Assembly (NCBI RefSeq): GCF_002237655.1
Contig: NZ_NOKT01000028.1
Span: 60,705-124,704, forward strand
Direction: 5' to 3'
DNA from: Streptomyces sp. XY006
GTDB taxonomy: Bacteria; Actinomycetota; Actinomycetes; Streptomycetales; Streptomycetaceae
DNA length: 64,000 nt
Position numbers and translations under genes: made by a program. Positions 7,736 to 15,802 of this stretch are shown here, one piece after another (position 1 is the stretch's first letter; the number at the start of each line of letters is the position of its first letter). The notes under the pieces are model-generated. The model did no database searches. It was given only the letters and a program-made list of their open reading frames with translations, and was not told where the DNA came from.

Positions 7736-8791
7736 TCATGCCGCCCGTTCCGGGGCCGCGATCAGCGGCGGGTTCAGCCGGGCGAAGCCCTCCTGGCGCT
7801 CGTAGGGGAAGTACGGGTACGGTGCCGGGCGGTGGCTCGCCGCGTCGAGTCTCGCCACCTGCTCGGGGGTGAGGCTCCAGCCGACGGCGCCGAGGTTCTG
7901 GCGCAGTTGCCGTTCGTCGCGGGCGCCGATGATGACGGACGAGACGGTGGGGCGGCGCAGCAGCCAGTTGAGTGCGATCTGCGGGACGGCCCGGCCCGTC
8001 TCCCGCGCGATCTCGTCGAGCACGTCGACCACGCCGTAGAGGTGGTCGTCGTCGACCGGCGGGCCGTAGTCGGCGGTGCTGTGCAGGCGGCTGCCGGGCG
8101 GGAGCGGGGTGCCGCGGCGGACCCGGCCGGTGAGGCGGCCCCATCCGAGCGGGCTCCACACGAGCGCGCCGAGGCCCTGGTCCCGGGCGAGCGGCATCAG
8201 CTCCCACTCGTAGTCGCGCCCGACGAGGGAGTAGTACACCTGGTGGGCGACGGGGCGGGGGCGGCCGAGCCGGTCCGCCGCCGCGAGGGACTTCATCAGC
8301 TGCCAGCCGGAGAAGTTGGAGACGCCGGTGTAGCGCACCTTGCCCGCCCGGACGAGGGTGTCCAGGGTGTCCAGCACCTCCTCGACCGGTGTGCCGGCGT
8401 CGTAGGCGTGCAACTGGAACAGGTCGATGCGGTCGGTGCCCAGCCGGCGCAGGGCGTCCTCGCAGGCGGTGATCAGCCGGGAGCGCGAGGAGCCCGCGTC
8501 GCCCGGGCCGTCGCCCATCGGCAGACCGGTCTTCGTGGAGACGATCACCTGGTCCCGGCGGCCCTTGATCGCCTGGCCGAGCACCTCCTCGGAGGCGCCG
8601 GCGGAGTAGACGTCGGCGGTGTCGAACATCGTGAGGCCGGCGTCCAGGCAGATGTCCACCAGACGGCGTGCCTCCCGCGCGTCGGTGGCGCCCCACGCCC
8701 CGAACAGCGGGCCCCGTCCGCCGAAGGTGCCGGCGCCGAAGCTCAGCGCGGGGACCATGAGGCCGGACGCGCCCAGTCGCCTGTATTCCAT
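7736..8791 (-). CDS. Aldo/keto reductase
   Basis: A 351-residue NADPH-dependent oxidoreductase with the AKR (beta/alpha)8 barrel. The start MEYRRLGASGL is the usual family opening. The catalytic tetrad is visible: Asp and Tyr in MFDTADVYSAGASEEVLG, Lys in VSTKTGLP, and His in LFQLHAYD. SSVIIGARDERQLRQNL near residue 285 is the cofactor-phosphate-binding region. The length and loop pattern suit the AKR11/12-like group that reduces aldehydes and ketones; no specific substrate can be assigned. The gene is divergent from a TetR regulator with a palindrome between them, so it is the likely regulated target. Confidence 0.9.
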   Translation of the reverse strand: MEYRRLGASGLMVPALSFGAGTFGGRGPLFGAWGATDAREARRLVDICLDAGLTMFDTADVYSAGASEEVLGQAIKGRRDQVIVSTKTGLPMGDGPGDAGSSRSRLITACEDALRRLGTDRIDLFQLHAYDAGTPVEEVLDTLDTLVRAGKVRYTGVSNFSGWQLMKSLAAADRLGRPRPVAHQVYYSLVGRDYEWELMPLARDQGLGALVWSPLGWGRLTGRVRRGTPLPPGSRLHSTADYGPPVDDDHLYGVVDVLDEIARETGRAVPQIALNWLLRRPTVSSVIIGARDERQLRQNLGAVGWSLTPEQVARLDAASHRPAPYPYFPYERQEGFARLNPPLIAAPERAA

Positions 8792-8812
8792 TACGGACCC
8801 TCCTCGGTCGCT

Positions 8813-8836
8813 CTAACGGGTCTGTGGTTCCGTTAG
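8813..8836. promoter_or_regulatory. Candidate TetR operator between aldo/keto reductase and tetR
   Basis: A perfect inverted repeat CTAACGG - 10 bases - CCGTTAG in the 96-base gap between the divergent genes. It lies 22 bases upstream of the reductase start and 52 bases upstream of the regulator start. Arm length and spacing suit a TetR-family dimer site. Confidence 0.65.
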
Positions 8837-8887
8837 GGGTCACTAAAGTAGCAGGGGAGAGCGCTTAATGGAACAGGAGTGCCGTTT

Positions 8888-9511
8888 ATGGCTGACGGAG
8901 GCGAGCCGGGAACGCTGCGGCCCGGTGGGCGTACGGCGCGGGTGCGGGAGGCGGTGCTGCGGGCGGCCGAGGACGCCCTGACCGAGGAGGGCTTCACCGG
9001 CCTGGACCTGGCCGACATCGCCCGCCGCGCCGGGGTGGGCAAGACGACCGTCTACCGCCGCTGGGGGACGGTGACCGGGCTGGTGGCCGACCTCCTGGCG
9101 GACATGGCCGAGCAGTCGTCGCCGCGCACCGAGACCGGCTCCCTGCTCGGCGACCTGACCGCCAACGCCCGGCTGGTGCACCGGACTCTGACGGATCCCC
9201 GGCAAGGGGCGCTGTTCAAGGCGCTGATCGCCGCCGCGACCGGCGACGCGAGGACGGCAGCGGCCCTGCACCGGTTCTACGACATCCGCGTCCGCGAGTG
9301 GGCCCCCTGCGTCCGGCAGGCCGTCGAGCGGGGCGAGGCGCCCGAGGGCACGGACGCGCAGGAGGTGATCCGTGCCGTCTCCGCGCCGCTCTACTACCAC
9401 CTGCTCATCAGCGGCGGCCGGCTCGACGAGGCGGTGGCCGACCGCGCGGCTCAGGCCGCGGCGATCGCGGCACGGTCGGGGGTGTACGTACGGCAGCCCG
9501 CCGGGGGGTGA
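8888..9511 (+). CDS. TetR-family transcriptional regulator
   Basis: A 207-residue regulator. The N-terminal helix-turn-helix (about residues 15-62) reads VREAVLRAAEDALTEEG, then LADIARRAGVGKTTVYRRW, typical of TetR. The C-terminal ligand-binding domain resembles the TetR_C_11 type (long helices with HRTLTDPRQGALFKALIAAA). ATG 8888 has a GGAG at 8876-8879, eight bases upstream; a GTG at 8879 overlaps that site and is less likely. It probably represses the divergent reductase and itself. Confidence 0.9.
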   Translation: MADGGEPGTLRPGGRTARVREAVLRAAEDALTEEGFTGLDLADIARRAGVGKTTVYRRWGTVTGLVADLLADMAEQSSPRTETGSLLGDLTANARLVHRTLTDPRQGALFKALIAAATGDARTAAALHRFYDIRVREWAPCVRQAVERGEAPEGTDAQEVIRAVSAPLYYHLLISGGRLDEAVADRAAQAAAIAARSGVYVRQPAGG

Positions 9512-9595
9512 CGTGCCGGTTCCCTCCGGGCGCGGACCCGTTGCCGCGCAGAAGGCCGAGTCGGCCGCTCAGCCGCCGGGTGTCGATGTGACCGC

Positions 9596-10783
9596 TCAGC
9601 CCGTCGCCAGCTGTTTCTCCAGTGGGGTGCGGAAGCGAGGGGTGATCCTCGTCGGGCCCAGCCAGCCGGTCAGTCGTTGCGCCGCCGCCTCGATGGCTGT
9701 GTGGGTCTCCCGGCCGACGCCCTCCTCGTCGAGGAGCCGCCAGACGATCTCCCCGTCGGCCCGCTGGGCCCAGCCGCCGATCACGCGCCCGTTCCACCAC
9801 ACCGTCGGCCCGACGTTGCCGCTGCGGTCGAACAGCGCGGGCCGCAGCTCCGGCGCGAGGTACCAGTCGCGCCCTTGCCAGCCCATGGCCGTGGGGTCGA
9901 GGCCGGGCAGCAGCGCGGCCCAGGGCTCGTCCGGCTCCGGCGCCGGGCCGGTGTCGTCCTGCGTCACATAGCCCGTGCCCTCGTCCAGCGACACCGGCCG
10001 CGCCCCGATCGCGGACAGCGCCCTGCGCACCTCGCTCACCCGCCACCCGGTCCACCACCGCAGGTCCGCCTCGGTCGCCGGACCGCACGCGGCGAGCCAC
10101 CGCCCCAGCAGCCCGGCCTGGGCCCCGGCCGCGTCCAGCTCCGGATGCGTGGGCGCGACGGCCCAGCGGAACTGGCTGGACGTCCAGGAGCCGAGCGGCC
10201 GGCCGCGGACGACCTTCCCCTCCACGCTCAGCACCTTCAGCAGACGGGTGGAGACCGTGTGCACCCCCTCGTAGCTCTTCCCGGCGCCGTGGACGAACCG
10301 CTCCTTCAGCCGCGGCTCGTCCCGGGCGAGTTCGGCGGCCGTCGCCTGTCCGCGCCGGGCCAGGGCGGCCAGCGTCGACTCCTCGACCTCCTTCAGCCAG
10401 GCCGCGTCCGGCGCCCCGGCCGCCGCCATGTGCTTGAGCAGCGCGGCCCGCTCCCGGGCGGCCACGGCCAGGCCCGTCGAGGCGTGCACGACGGCGGTCA
10501 GGGCCGTCGGGAACACGAACACGGTGTGCCGCATGCCGTGCATCCGCACCAGGGAACGGTCCTCGTACAGCGCCCGACCGGTCTCCCGCACCGTGTGCGA
10601 CGGGTCCGCGAGCCGCGCCCCCACGGCCAGGTACACCGTCGCCGGGTCCGTGCCGTGCAGCGCGACGAGCGCGTCGGCGACCTCCTCGGGCGTGGCCGCC
10701 GCGGCCTGTCCGGCCAGCCGGTGCCGCAGCGCGAGCCGCGCCCGCCGCTCCGCCACCCCGATGTACCGCTCCGCCGCCACCAT
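9596..10783 (-). CDS. AlkZ-like winged-helix DNA-binding protein (HTH_42)
   Basis: A 395-residue protein of the AlkZ/YcaQ superfamily. The N-terminus (RRARLALRHRLAG), HGTDPATVYLAVGARL near residue 43 and the middle tract with DLRWWTGWRVSEVRRAL are the hallmarks of this tandem winged-helix fold. Characterized members are DNA glycosylases; AlkZ proteins unhook interstrand crosslinks or protect producers from their own DNA-alkylating antibiotics, while others have unknown roles. No natural-product cluster is seen here, so a general DNA-repair role is an inference. The start at 10783 is followed at once by the conserved helix. Confidence 0.8.
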   Translation of the reverse strand: MVAAERYIGVAERRARLALRHRLAGQAAAATPEEVADALVALHGTDPATVYLAVGARLADPSHTVRETGRALYEDRSLVRMHGMRHTVFVFPTALTAVVHASTGLAVAARERAALLKHMAAAGAPDAAWLKEVEESTLAALARRGQATAAELARDEPRLKERFVHGAGKSYEGVHTVSTRLLKVLSVEGKVVRGRPLGSWTSSQFRWAVAPTHPELDAAGAQAGLLGRWLAACGPATEADLRWWTGWRVSEVRRALSAIGARPVSLDEGTGYVTQDDTGPAPEPDEPWAALLPGLDPTAMGWQGRDWYLAPELRPALFDRSGNVGPTVWWNGRVIGGWAQRADGEIVWRLLDEEGVGRETHTAIEAAAQRLTGWLGPTRITPRFRTPLEKQLATG

Positions 10784-10955
10784 CCCGGCCTCCCTGGCTC
10801 CCTCGCCGCGCCTTTCCGGACCGCAACCGACCGCAGCACCCGCACGGCGCCGACCGCGCTGACCGCACCGGACCCATCATCACGGTCACCACTGACAATG
10901 ACCGCCCCGGAACGTGCGCCCCGGGCCCGGCCTGGCCCGCCACCCCGCCGCCCTC

Positions 10956-12671
10956 TCAGACGTACCGCTCCAGCAGCCCCGTCACATACGCCTCCAGCCG
11001 CTCTCCGAGGACCTCCGGTGTCAGATCGGTCCGGCCGAGCTCCCGCCACGGACCCGCCAGTTTCGCCGCGTCCGGGGCGTAGGCCAGCGCGTCGAGCAGC
11101 CGCCAGTACAGATGCTCCGGGCCGTCGGCCAGGCGCCGGCCGCCCTGCTTTTCGTAACGCTCCCGGAAGGCGAGGCCGTACTCCGCTCCGAACAGCAGCG
11201 CGAGCGCCGTTGAACAGTGGGCGACGTCCAGATCGGCGGGCCCCCACGAGGTCTCCACCCAGTCGACGACACCGCTGATCCGCAGCCCGGCCCCCGAACC
11301 CGTGAACAGCACGTTCCCCGGGTGGAAGTCCCGGTGCAGGAAACAGCCTTCGTACGGGGGAGGGTCGCGGCGGATCACGTCCACCGCCCGCTCCCACACC
11401 CCGCCCTCGGGCGCGTTCACCCGCTCCGGTGAGGTCCACGCCTGGTACGTGCGCGGCCGCTCCGCGGGAACGACCCGGTGGATCGCGGCCAGTTGGGCCG
11501 CCAGCAGCTCCACACGCCGGCCGAGATCCGCCGCGGTGTCCACCCTGACCCGCCCCGGCACGACGGTCATCAGCAGGGACGGATGCTCGCAGTGGCCGGC
11601 GGTCGCGTCCACGCCGATCAGCCGGGGCGCGGGCACGCCCTCCTGCCCGGCCAGCAGGGTGAGGACGTCCGCCTCGCGCGCCAGCAGCCCGGGCGCGTGC
11701 CGCCGGAAGAAGGGCGTCACGAAGGTCCGCAGCGCCAGTGCGGTGCCGTCGTCGAGGGTGAGCCGCCGCACCTGGGCGCTCCAGCCACCCGTCAGGAAGG
11801 CGGACTCCACGACCCGGCGGCCCTCGGGGAGCCGTCCGGCCACCCACGCGCGCGTCGCCGCCCAGCCCTGCTCGCCGAGCCCGGCCAGCAGGGACGTGAC
11901 GAACTCCCGCCGGTCGTCCGGGTGGTCACGGAACCACGGGCCCAACCGGTGCTCCGCGTCGGGCAGTTCCCAGTGGGTGAACTGCGCGCGCCGGGCCAGC
12001 GCCGCCGAGACGGCCTCCGTCACGCCGGGCGGGATGACCGCGTCCGTGCCGGGCACCGCGAGCACGGCCCGCCCCTGGTAGGCCCGCAGCACGTCGAGCG
12101 CGGGCGATCCGCGCCAGCTCCCGGGGCGCCGGATGAGCTCGCTGAACCGCCCGTCCCCGTCGCCGAACGGCACGTCCCACGCCTCGGCCGCGTACACCGC
12201 CGGCGCGCACAGCCCCAGGGCCGCGACCCGGTCCCCGTAGTGCCGCACCAGGTCGGCCACCGTCTGGCCGCTCATGCTGAAGCCGACCAGGATCAGCGGC
12301 CCGTGCGCGCCCCCGTGGGCGTCGATGACGGAGACGGCCTGGTCGAGCCGGCGGCGCAGGCTGAGTTCGCGCAGCAGGCCGCTGCTGTGCCCGTGCCCGG
12401 AGAAGTCGAAGGCGAGGGCACGGCATCCCTGGGCGGCGAACTCCTCCACCAGCGGCAACAAGCGCTCCTTGCTCCCGCTACCCGCCCCGTGCAACAGAAC
12501 GGCGGTCACCGCCACGGACCCGCCACCCCGGCCCTCGACCCACCACCCACTGAGCCGCTCCCCGTCGGCACTGTGCGAGAACTCGGTACGGACGAAGTCG
12601 TTTCGGACGGCACCGGCCCGCGTGACCCCGGTCGCCGCGGCGGAAGTCAGCTCACTCATCCAGCCATTCAC
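10956..12671 (-). CDS. Fusion of alpha/beta hydrolase and APH-type phosphotransferase
   Basis: A 571-residue two-domain protein. Residues about 25-265 form an alpha/beta hydrolase: oxyanion-loop HGAGSGSKE, nucleophile S132 in GFSMSG (a GxSxS variant of GxSxG), acid D210 in VPGTD and H241 in DAEHR. Residues about 285-571 form an aminoglycoside-phosphotransferase/choline-kinase fold: LREADVLTLL-like helix, H447-RDFHPGN-454 catalytic loop and D470 in VVDWVE. Both halves keep their catalytic residues, and the frame is continuous with normal codon use. The natural substrate is unknown. The start could be ATG 12671 or the in-frame ATG 12659; neither has a strong ribosome site. The next gene is a cupin on the same strand 82 bases upstream. 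Confidence 0.85.
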   Translation of the reverse strand: MNGWMSELTSAAATGVTRAGAVRNDFVRTEFSHSADGERLSGWWVEGRGGGSVAVTAVLLHGAGSGSKERLLPLVEEFAAQGCRALAFDFSGHGHSSGLLRELSLRRRLDQAVSVIDAHGGAHGPLILVGFSMSGQTVADLVRHYGDRVAALGLCAPAVYAAEAWDVPFGDGDGRFSELIRRPGSWRGSPALDVLRAYQGRAVLAVPGTDAVIPPGVTEAVSAALARRAQFTHWELPDAEHRLGPWFRDHPDDRREFVTSLLAGLGEQGWAATRAWVAGRLPEGRRVVESAFLTGGWSAQVRRLTLDDGTALALRTFVTPFFRRHAPGLLAREADVLTLLAGQEGVPAPRLIGVDATAGHCEHPSLLMTVVPGRVRVDTAADLGRRVELLAAQLAAIHRVVPAERPRTYQAWTSPERVNAPEGGVWERAVDVIRRDPPPYEGCFLHRDFHPGNVLFTGSGAGLRISGVVDWVETSWGPADLDVAHCSTALALLFGAEYGLAFRERYEKQGGRRLADGPEHLYWRLLDALAYAPDAAKLAGPWRELGRTDLTPEVLGERLEAYVTGLLERYV

Positions 12672-12753
12672 TCACGCGACACGACCCCGTACGGAGATCA
12701 GCCGGAAACCGGCCAGGGGCGGCTCCCGGCCGCCCCCGGGCCCGGCAGGGACG

Positions 12754-13125
12754 TCAGCCGCCGCCCGCCACCGCGTACCCGGGTACGGAGGGCCACCGCA
12801 CGGTGAGCACCACCGACTCCTCCTCCGCGTACCAGGAGTGATCGACACCGGGTCCCCACACGACGTAGTCCCCCTGCCGCTCCAGCACCACGCTGCGCCC
12901 CGGCAACTCGACCCGGAACCGCCCGCTGATCAGCACGAGCACCGCTGTGCGCTCCTCACCGCGCACCCACTCGGCCCGCTCGTCCCCGCGGGGGTGCACG
13001 CCCCACTTCACCTCCACGGCGTCACTGTGCCGTGGATCTCCCGCGTCCTTGAAGTGCCCGAGGATCCACCCCCGGTCCAGGGCGGCGTCCTCGTCCGCGT
13101 TGCCTGTGTACACGCTGTCGCTCAC
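12754..13125 (-). CDS. Cupin-fold protein
   Basis: A 123-residue single-domain cupin. The beta-barrel reads through KWGVHPRGDERAEW, TAVLVLISGRFRVELPG and GDYVVWGPGVDHSWYAEEES; the second stretch matches cupin motif 1's end and the last matches motif 2 (G-D-hydrophobic-Pro/Gly-H). The motif-1 histidines are partly replaced (HPRGD), so metal binding may be altered. No partner pathway is obvious. It is transcribed with the hydrolase-kinase fusion and a small membrane protein in the same direction. Confidence 0.75.
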   Translation of the reverse strand: MSDSVYTGNADEDAALDRGWILGHFKDAGDPRHSDAVEVKWGVHPRGDERAEWVRGEERTAVLVLISGRFRVELPGRSVVLERQGDYVVWGPGVDHSWYAEEESVVLTVRWPSVPGYAVAGGG

Positions 13126-13156
13126 GGGGGCGGACTCCAGCAGTGGCGGTCAATTG

Positions 13157-13432
13157 TCAAGGCGCGCGGAAGTTGATGTAGCCGAGCAGGACGATCAGTG
13201 CCGCCATGCTGCCGAGGACCACGGCCGTCGAGACCCAGGACGAGCGCGCGGCCCGCCGGCGCGGCCGTCCGTGCTCCGGATCGGGCCGGAACGGCACGGG
13301 CCCGGGCGGGTTGTGCTTCCACCGCGCGGCGAGCATCCGGGCCCGCGCGGAGGGCTCCTTGTGCTCGGCGCCGTCCGCCCAGCGGAGATCGAACTCGCGC
13401 TCCTGGCCGTCCTGTTCGTGCTCGGGCATCAC
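13157..13432 (-). CDS. Small single-pass membrane protein
   Basis: A 91-residue protein, hydrophilic and basic up to about residue 65 (a RPRRRAARSS patch precedes the membrane), then one transmembrane helix (VSTAVVLGSMAALIVLLGYI) and a three-to-four residue tail. This is a C-terminally anchored topology with a cytoplasmic N-terminus expected. An in-frame ATG at 13429 is equally possible as the start. No recognizable domain. It lies just downstream of glnA beyond the glnA terminator. Confidence 0.75.
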   Translation of the reverse strand: MMPEHEQDGQEREFDLRWADGAEHKEPSARARMLAARWKHNPPGPVPFRPDPEHGRPRRRAARSSWVSTAVVLGSMAALIVLLGYINFRAP

Positions 13433-13480
13433 CGCTCCACCCCCGTGTGGTCCTGCCCACAGAATAGAACAAACGCCCGC

Positions 13481-13509
13481 GCCCCCGCTGCGCGAGGCAC
13501 AGCGGGGGC
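13481..13509 (-). terminator. Terminator of glnA
   Basis: Perfect arms gcccccgctg / cagcgggggc around a 9-base loop, 45 bases past the glnA stop codon. Confidence 0.8.
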
Positions 13510-13553
13510 ACGGACGTTCGATCCGCCCCGGTCAGGCGTCGACCGGGCGTCGA

Positions 13554-14963
13554 TCACACGTCGAAGTACAGCTCGAACTCGTGCGGGTGCGGACGCAGCT
13601 GCAGCGGCGCGATCTCGTTCGTGCGCTTGAAGTCGATCCACGTCTCGATCAGGTCCGGCGTGAACACGTCGCCCTGGAGGAGGAACTCGTGGTCGGCCTC
13701 CAGCGAGTCCAGGACCGCCGGGAGCGAGGTCGGGACCTGCGGGACGCCCGCGTGCTCCTCGGGGGCCAGCTCGTAGAGGTCCTTGTCGATCGGCTCGGCC
13801 GGCTCGATCTTGTTCTTGATGCCGTCCAGGCCCGCGAGCAGCAGCGCCGAGAAGGCCAGGTACGGGTTGCCGGAGGAGTCGGGCGCGCGGAACTCGACGC
13901 GCTTGGCCTTCGGGTTCGAGCCCGTGATCGGGATACGCATGGCCGCGGAGCGGTTGCGCTGCGAGTACACCAGGTTGACCGGGGCCTCGAAGCCGGGCAC
14001 CAGGCGGTGGTACGAGTTCACCGTCGGGTTGGTGAAGGCCAGCAGCGACGGAGCGTGCTTGAGGATGCCGCCGATGTAGTAGCGGGCGGTGTCCGACAGG
14101 CCCGCGTAACCGGCCTCGTCGTAGAACAGGGGCTGGCCGCCGGTCCACAGCGACTGGTGGACGTGCATGCCCGAGCCGTTGTCACCGAAGATCGGCTTCG
14201 GCATGAAGGTCGCGGTCTTGCCGTTCTTCCACGCCACGTTCTTCACGATGTACTTGAAGAGCTGGAGGTCGTCGGCGGCGGCGAGCAGCGTGTTGAACTT
14301 GTAGTTGATCTCGGCCTGGCCGGCGGTGCCCACCTCGTGGTGCTGGCGCTCGACCTTCAGGCCGGCCCGCTCCAGCTCCAGGGAGATCTCGGCACGCAGG
14401 TCGGCGAAGTGGTCGACCGGCGGGACCGGGAAGTAGCCGCCCTTGTACCGGACCTTGTAACCACGGTTGTCCTCCAGGGCGCCGGTGTTCCAGGCACCCG
14501 CCTCGGAGTCGATGTGGTAGAAGGACTCGTTCGCGCTGGTCGCGAAGCGGACGGAGTCGAAGACGTAGAACTCGGCCTCGGGGCCGAAGTACGCAGTGTC
14601 GGCGATCCCGGTGGAGGCGAGGTAGGCCTCGGCCTTCTTCGCCACGTTGCGCGGGTCACGGGAGTACTGCTCGCCCGTGATCGGGTCGTGGATGAAGAAG
14701 TTGATGTTCAGCGTCTTGTCACGGCGGAACGGGTCGACCCGGGCGGTCGACAGGTCCGCGCGCAGCGCCATGTCGGACTCGTGAATGGCCTGGAAACCCC
14801 GGATCGAGGAGCCGTCGAAGGCGAGCTCCTCGTCAGCGTCGAACGCCTCCGCAGGCACCGTGAAGTGCTGCATCACGCCCGGGAGGTCGCAGAAGCGGAC
14901 GTCGATGAACTTGACGTCCTCGTCCGCGATGAACTTCTTGGCCTCGTCGGCGTTCTGGAACAT
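13554..14963 (-). CDS. glnA: Glutamine synthetase type I
   Basis: The main ammonia-assimilating enzyme: a 469-residue GSI subunit that forms a dodecamer. The opening MFQNADEAKKFIADEDVKFI, FDGSSIRGFQ latch, active-site tracts (FGDNGSGMHVHQS, NRSAAMRIP) and C-terminus are standard. Y397 in KDLYELAPEE is the adenylylation site used by GlnE in this family. ATG 14963 has an aggagg directly upstream and gives the family's usual length. A strong four-box GlnR site lies 98 bases before the start, and a hairpin follows the gene, so it appears monocistronic and nitrogen-regulated. Confidence 0.98.
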   Translation of the reverse strand: MFQNADEAKKFIADEDVKFIDVRFCDLPGVMQHFTVPAEAFDADEELAFDGSSIRGFQAIHESDMALRADLSTARVDPFRRDKTLNINFFIHDPITGEQYSRDPRNVAKKAEAYLASTGIADTAYFGPEAEFYVFDSVRFATSANESFYHIDSEAGAWNTGALEDNRGYKVRYKGGYFPVPPVDHFADLRAEISLELERAGLKVERQHHEVGTAGQAEINYKFNTLLAAADDLQLFKYIVKNVAWKNGKTATFMPKPIFGDNGSGMHVHQSLWTGGQPLFYDEAGYAGLSDTARYYIGGILKHAPSLLAFTNPTVNSYHRLVPGFEAPVNLVYSQRNRSAAMRIPITGSNPKAKRVEFRAPDSSGNPYLAFSALLLAGLDGIKNKIEPAEPIDKDLYELAPEEHAGVPQVPTSLPAVLDSLEADHEFLLQGDVFTPDLIETWIDFKRTNEIAPLQLRPHPHEFELYFDV

Positions 14964-15060
14964 CCAGCTCCTCCTACTCCCGACCGTCCCGCCGGGGTGG
15001 TAGATCGATCGTGCGGCCAGTGCGGGTGGCACACGCTGACCTCGACCCTAGGGACGGGTG

Positions 15061-15098
15061 ATTTCTCGGGCGTGACTCATTTGTTTCGCACAAGTTAA
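15061..15098 (-). promoter_or_regulatory. GlnR operator upstream of glnA
   Basis: On the minus strand four boxes with exact 6-base spacers: TTAAC, GAAAC, GTCAC, GAAAT. This agrees closely with the GlnR consensus (gTnAC-n6-GaAAC twice). It sits 98 bases upstream of the glnA start codon and 76 bases upstream of the divergent RDD gene. Confidence 0.88.
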
Positions 15099-15173
15099 CC
15101 GGACCTCCCTCCACCGTAGCCCCGACGCACCCCGGCCTGCCCTGGTCGATTCGGGGCGCAGTACCGTGGACGG

Positions 15174-15641
15174 GTGGACAACAGGCAAGCACTCGGATCG
15201 TGGCTCTCCGGGCCCCGCGCGGCCGCGGAAGAGGCCGGTGTCGACTTCGGATACCGGGGCGAGCAGCTCGGTCTGCCCGAGGAGGGGCCCGGCTCGATCG
15301 CCCGCCCGGGCCGCCGTCTGGGCGCCCTCGCCGTGGACTGGGGCCTGAGCCTGCTGATCGCATACGGCCTCATCACCCAGAGCTACACCGAGGCGGCACA
15401 GATCTGGGCGCCGCTCATCATGTTCGCGCTGATGGTGCTCACGATCGGTACGGTCGGCTTCACCCCGGGCAAGCGCCTGTTCGGTCTGCGGGTGCTCGCG
15501 CTGGACACCGGCCGCGTCAGCCCCTGGCGCTCCGCCCTGCGCACGGTCCTGCTGTTCCTGGCGATCCCGGCCCTGATCTGGGACCGCGACGGCCGCGGCC
15601 TGCACGACCGGCTCGCGGGCACCGTCGAGGTCCGTATCTAG
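15174..15641 (+). CDS. RDD-family membrane protein
   Basis: A 155-residue integral membrane protein. It has an acidic N-terminus (to about residue 45), then the RDD domain: RPGRRLGALAVDWGLSLLIA carries the Arg and Asp signatures of the first transmembrane helix. A second helix (about 78-95) and the conserved GFTPGKRLFGLRVL loop follow, then a third helix and WDRDGRGLHDRLAGTVEV at the end. RDD proteins are small transport-like membrane proteins of mostly unknown role. GTG 15174 starts it. It is divergent from glnA, and the GlnR site lies in their shared promoter region. Confidence 0.88.
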   Translation: MDNRQALGSWLSGPRAAAEEAGVDFGYRGEQLGLPEEGPGSIARPGRRLGALAVDWGLSLLIAYGLITQSYTEAAQIWAPLIMFALMVLTIGTVGFTPGKRLFGLRVLALDTGRVSPWRSALRTVLLFLAIPALIWDRDGRGLHDRLAGTVEVRI

Positions 15642-15669
15642 TCGAGGCCGGCATCCAGCGGACGTCCCG

Positions 15670-15738
15670 TACCGCGCCGCACAGTCGCGACGACGTCGCC
15701 TACCGCGCCGCACATACGCCGACGTACCGCACCGCACA
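15670..15738. repeat. Three imperfect copies of a 14-base repeat
   Basis: TACCGCGCCGCACA at 15670-15683 and 15701-15714, and TACCGCACCGCACA at 15725-15738. They lie just before a terminator in a convergent gap, so a small local duplication is the simplest reading. Confidence 0.6.
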
Positions 15739-15784
15739 GACGCCGAAGGGGTGCCCGGAGTGATCCGGGCGCCCCTTCGGCGTC
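15739..15784. terminator. Strong bidirectional terminator
   Basis: A 20-base stem with a single G-T type mismatch (gacgccgaaggggtgcccgg / ccgggcgccccttcggcgtc) and a 6-base loop. It separates the convergent RDD gene and the DUF4191 gene. Confidence 0.9.
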
Positions 15785-15802
15785 TCGCGTACGGGTGCGG
15801 GG

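Noticed and set aside
9512..9595. Possible terminator ggccgagtcggcc between tetR and the AlkZ-like gene
   Set aside because: The loop would be a single base and the stem short, so it is too weak to call.
15650..15790. Short repeats considered as a possible CRISPR array
   Set aside because: Only three 14-base units with unequal spacing, no palindromic repeat and no cas genes; a strong terminator explains the adjacent symmetry.
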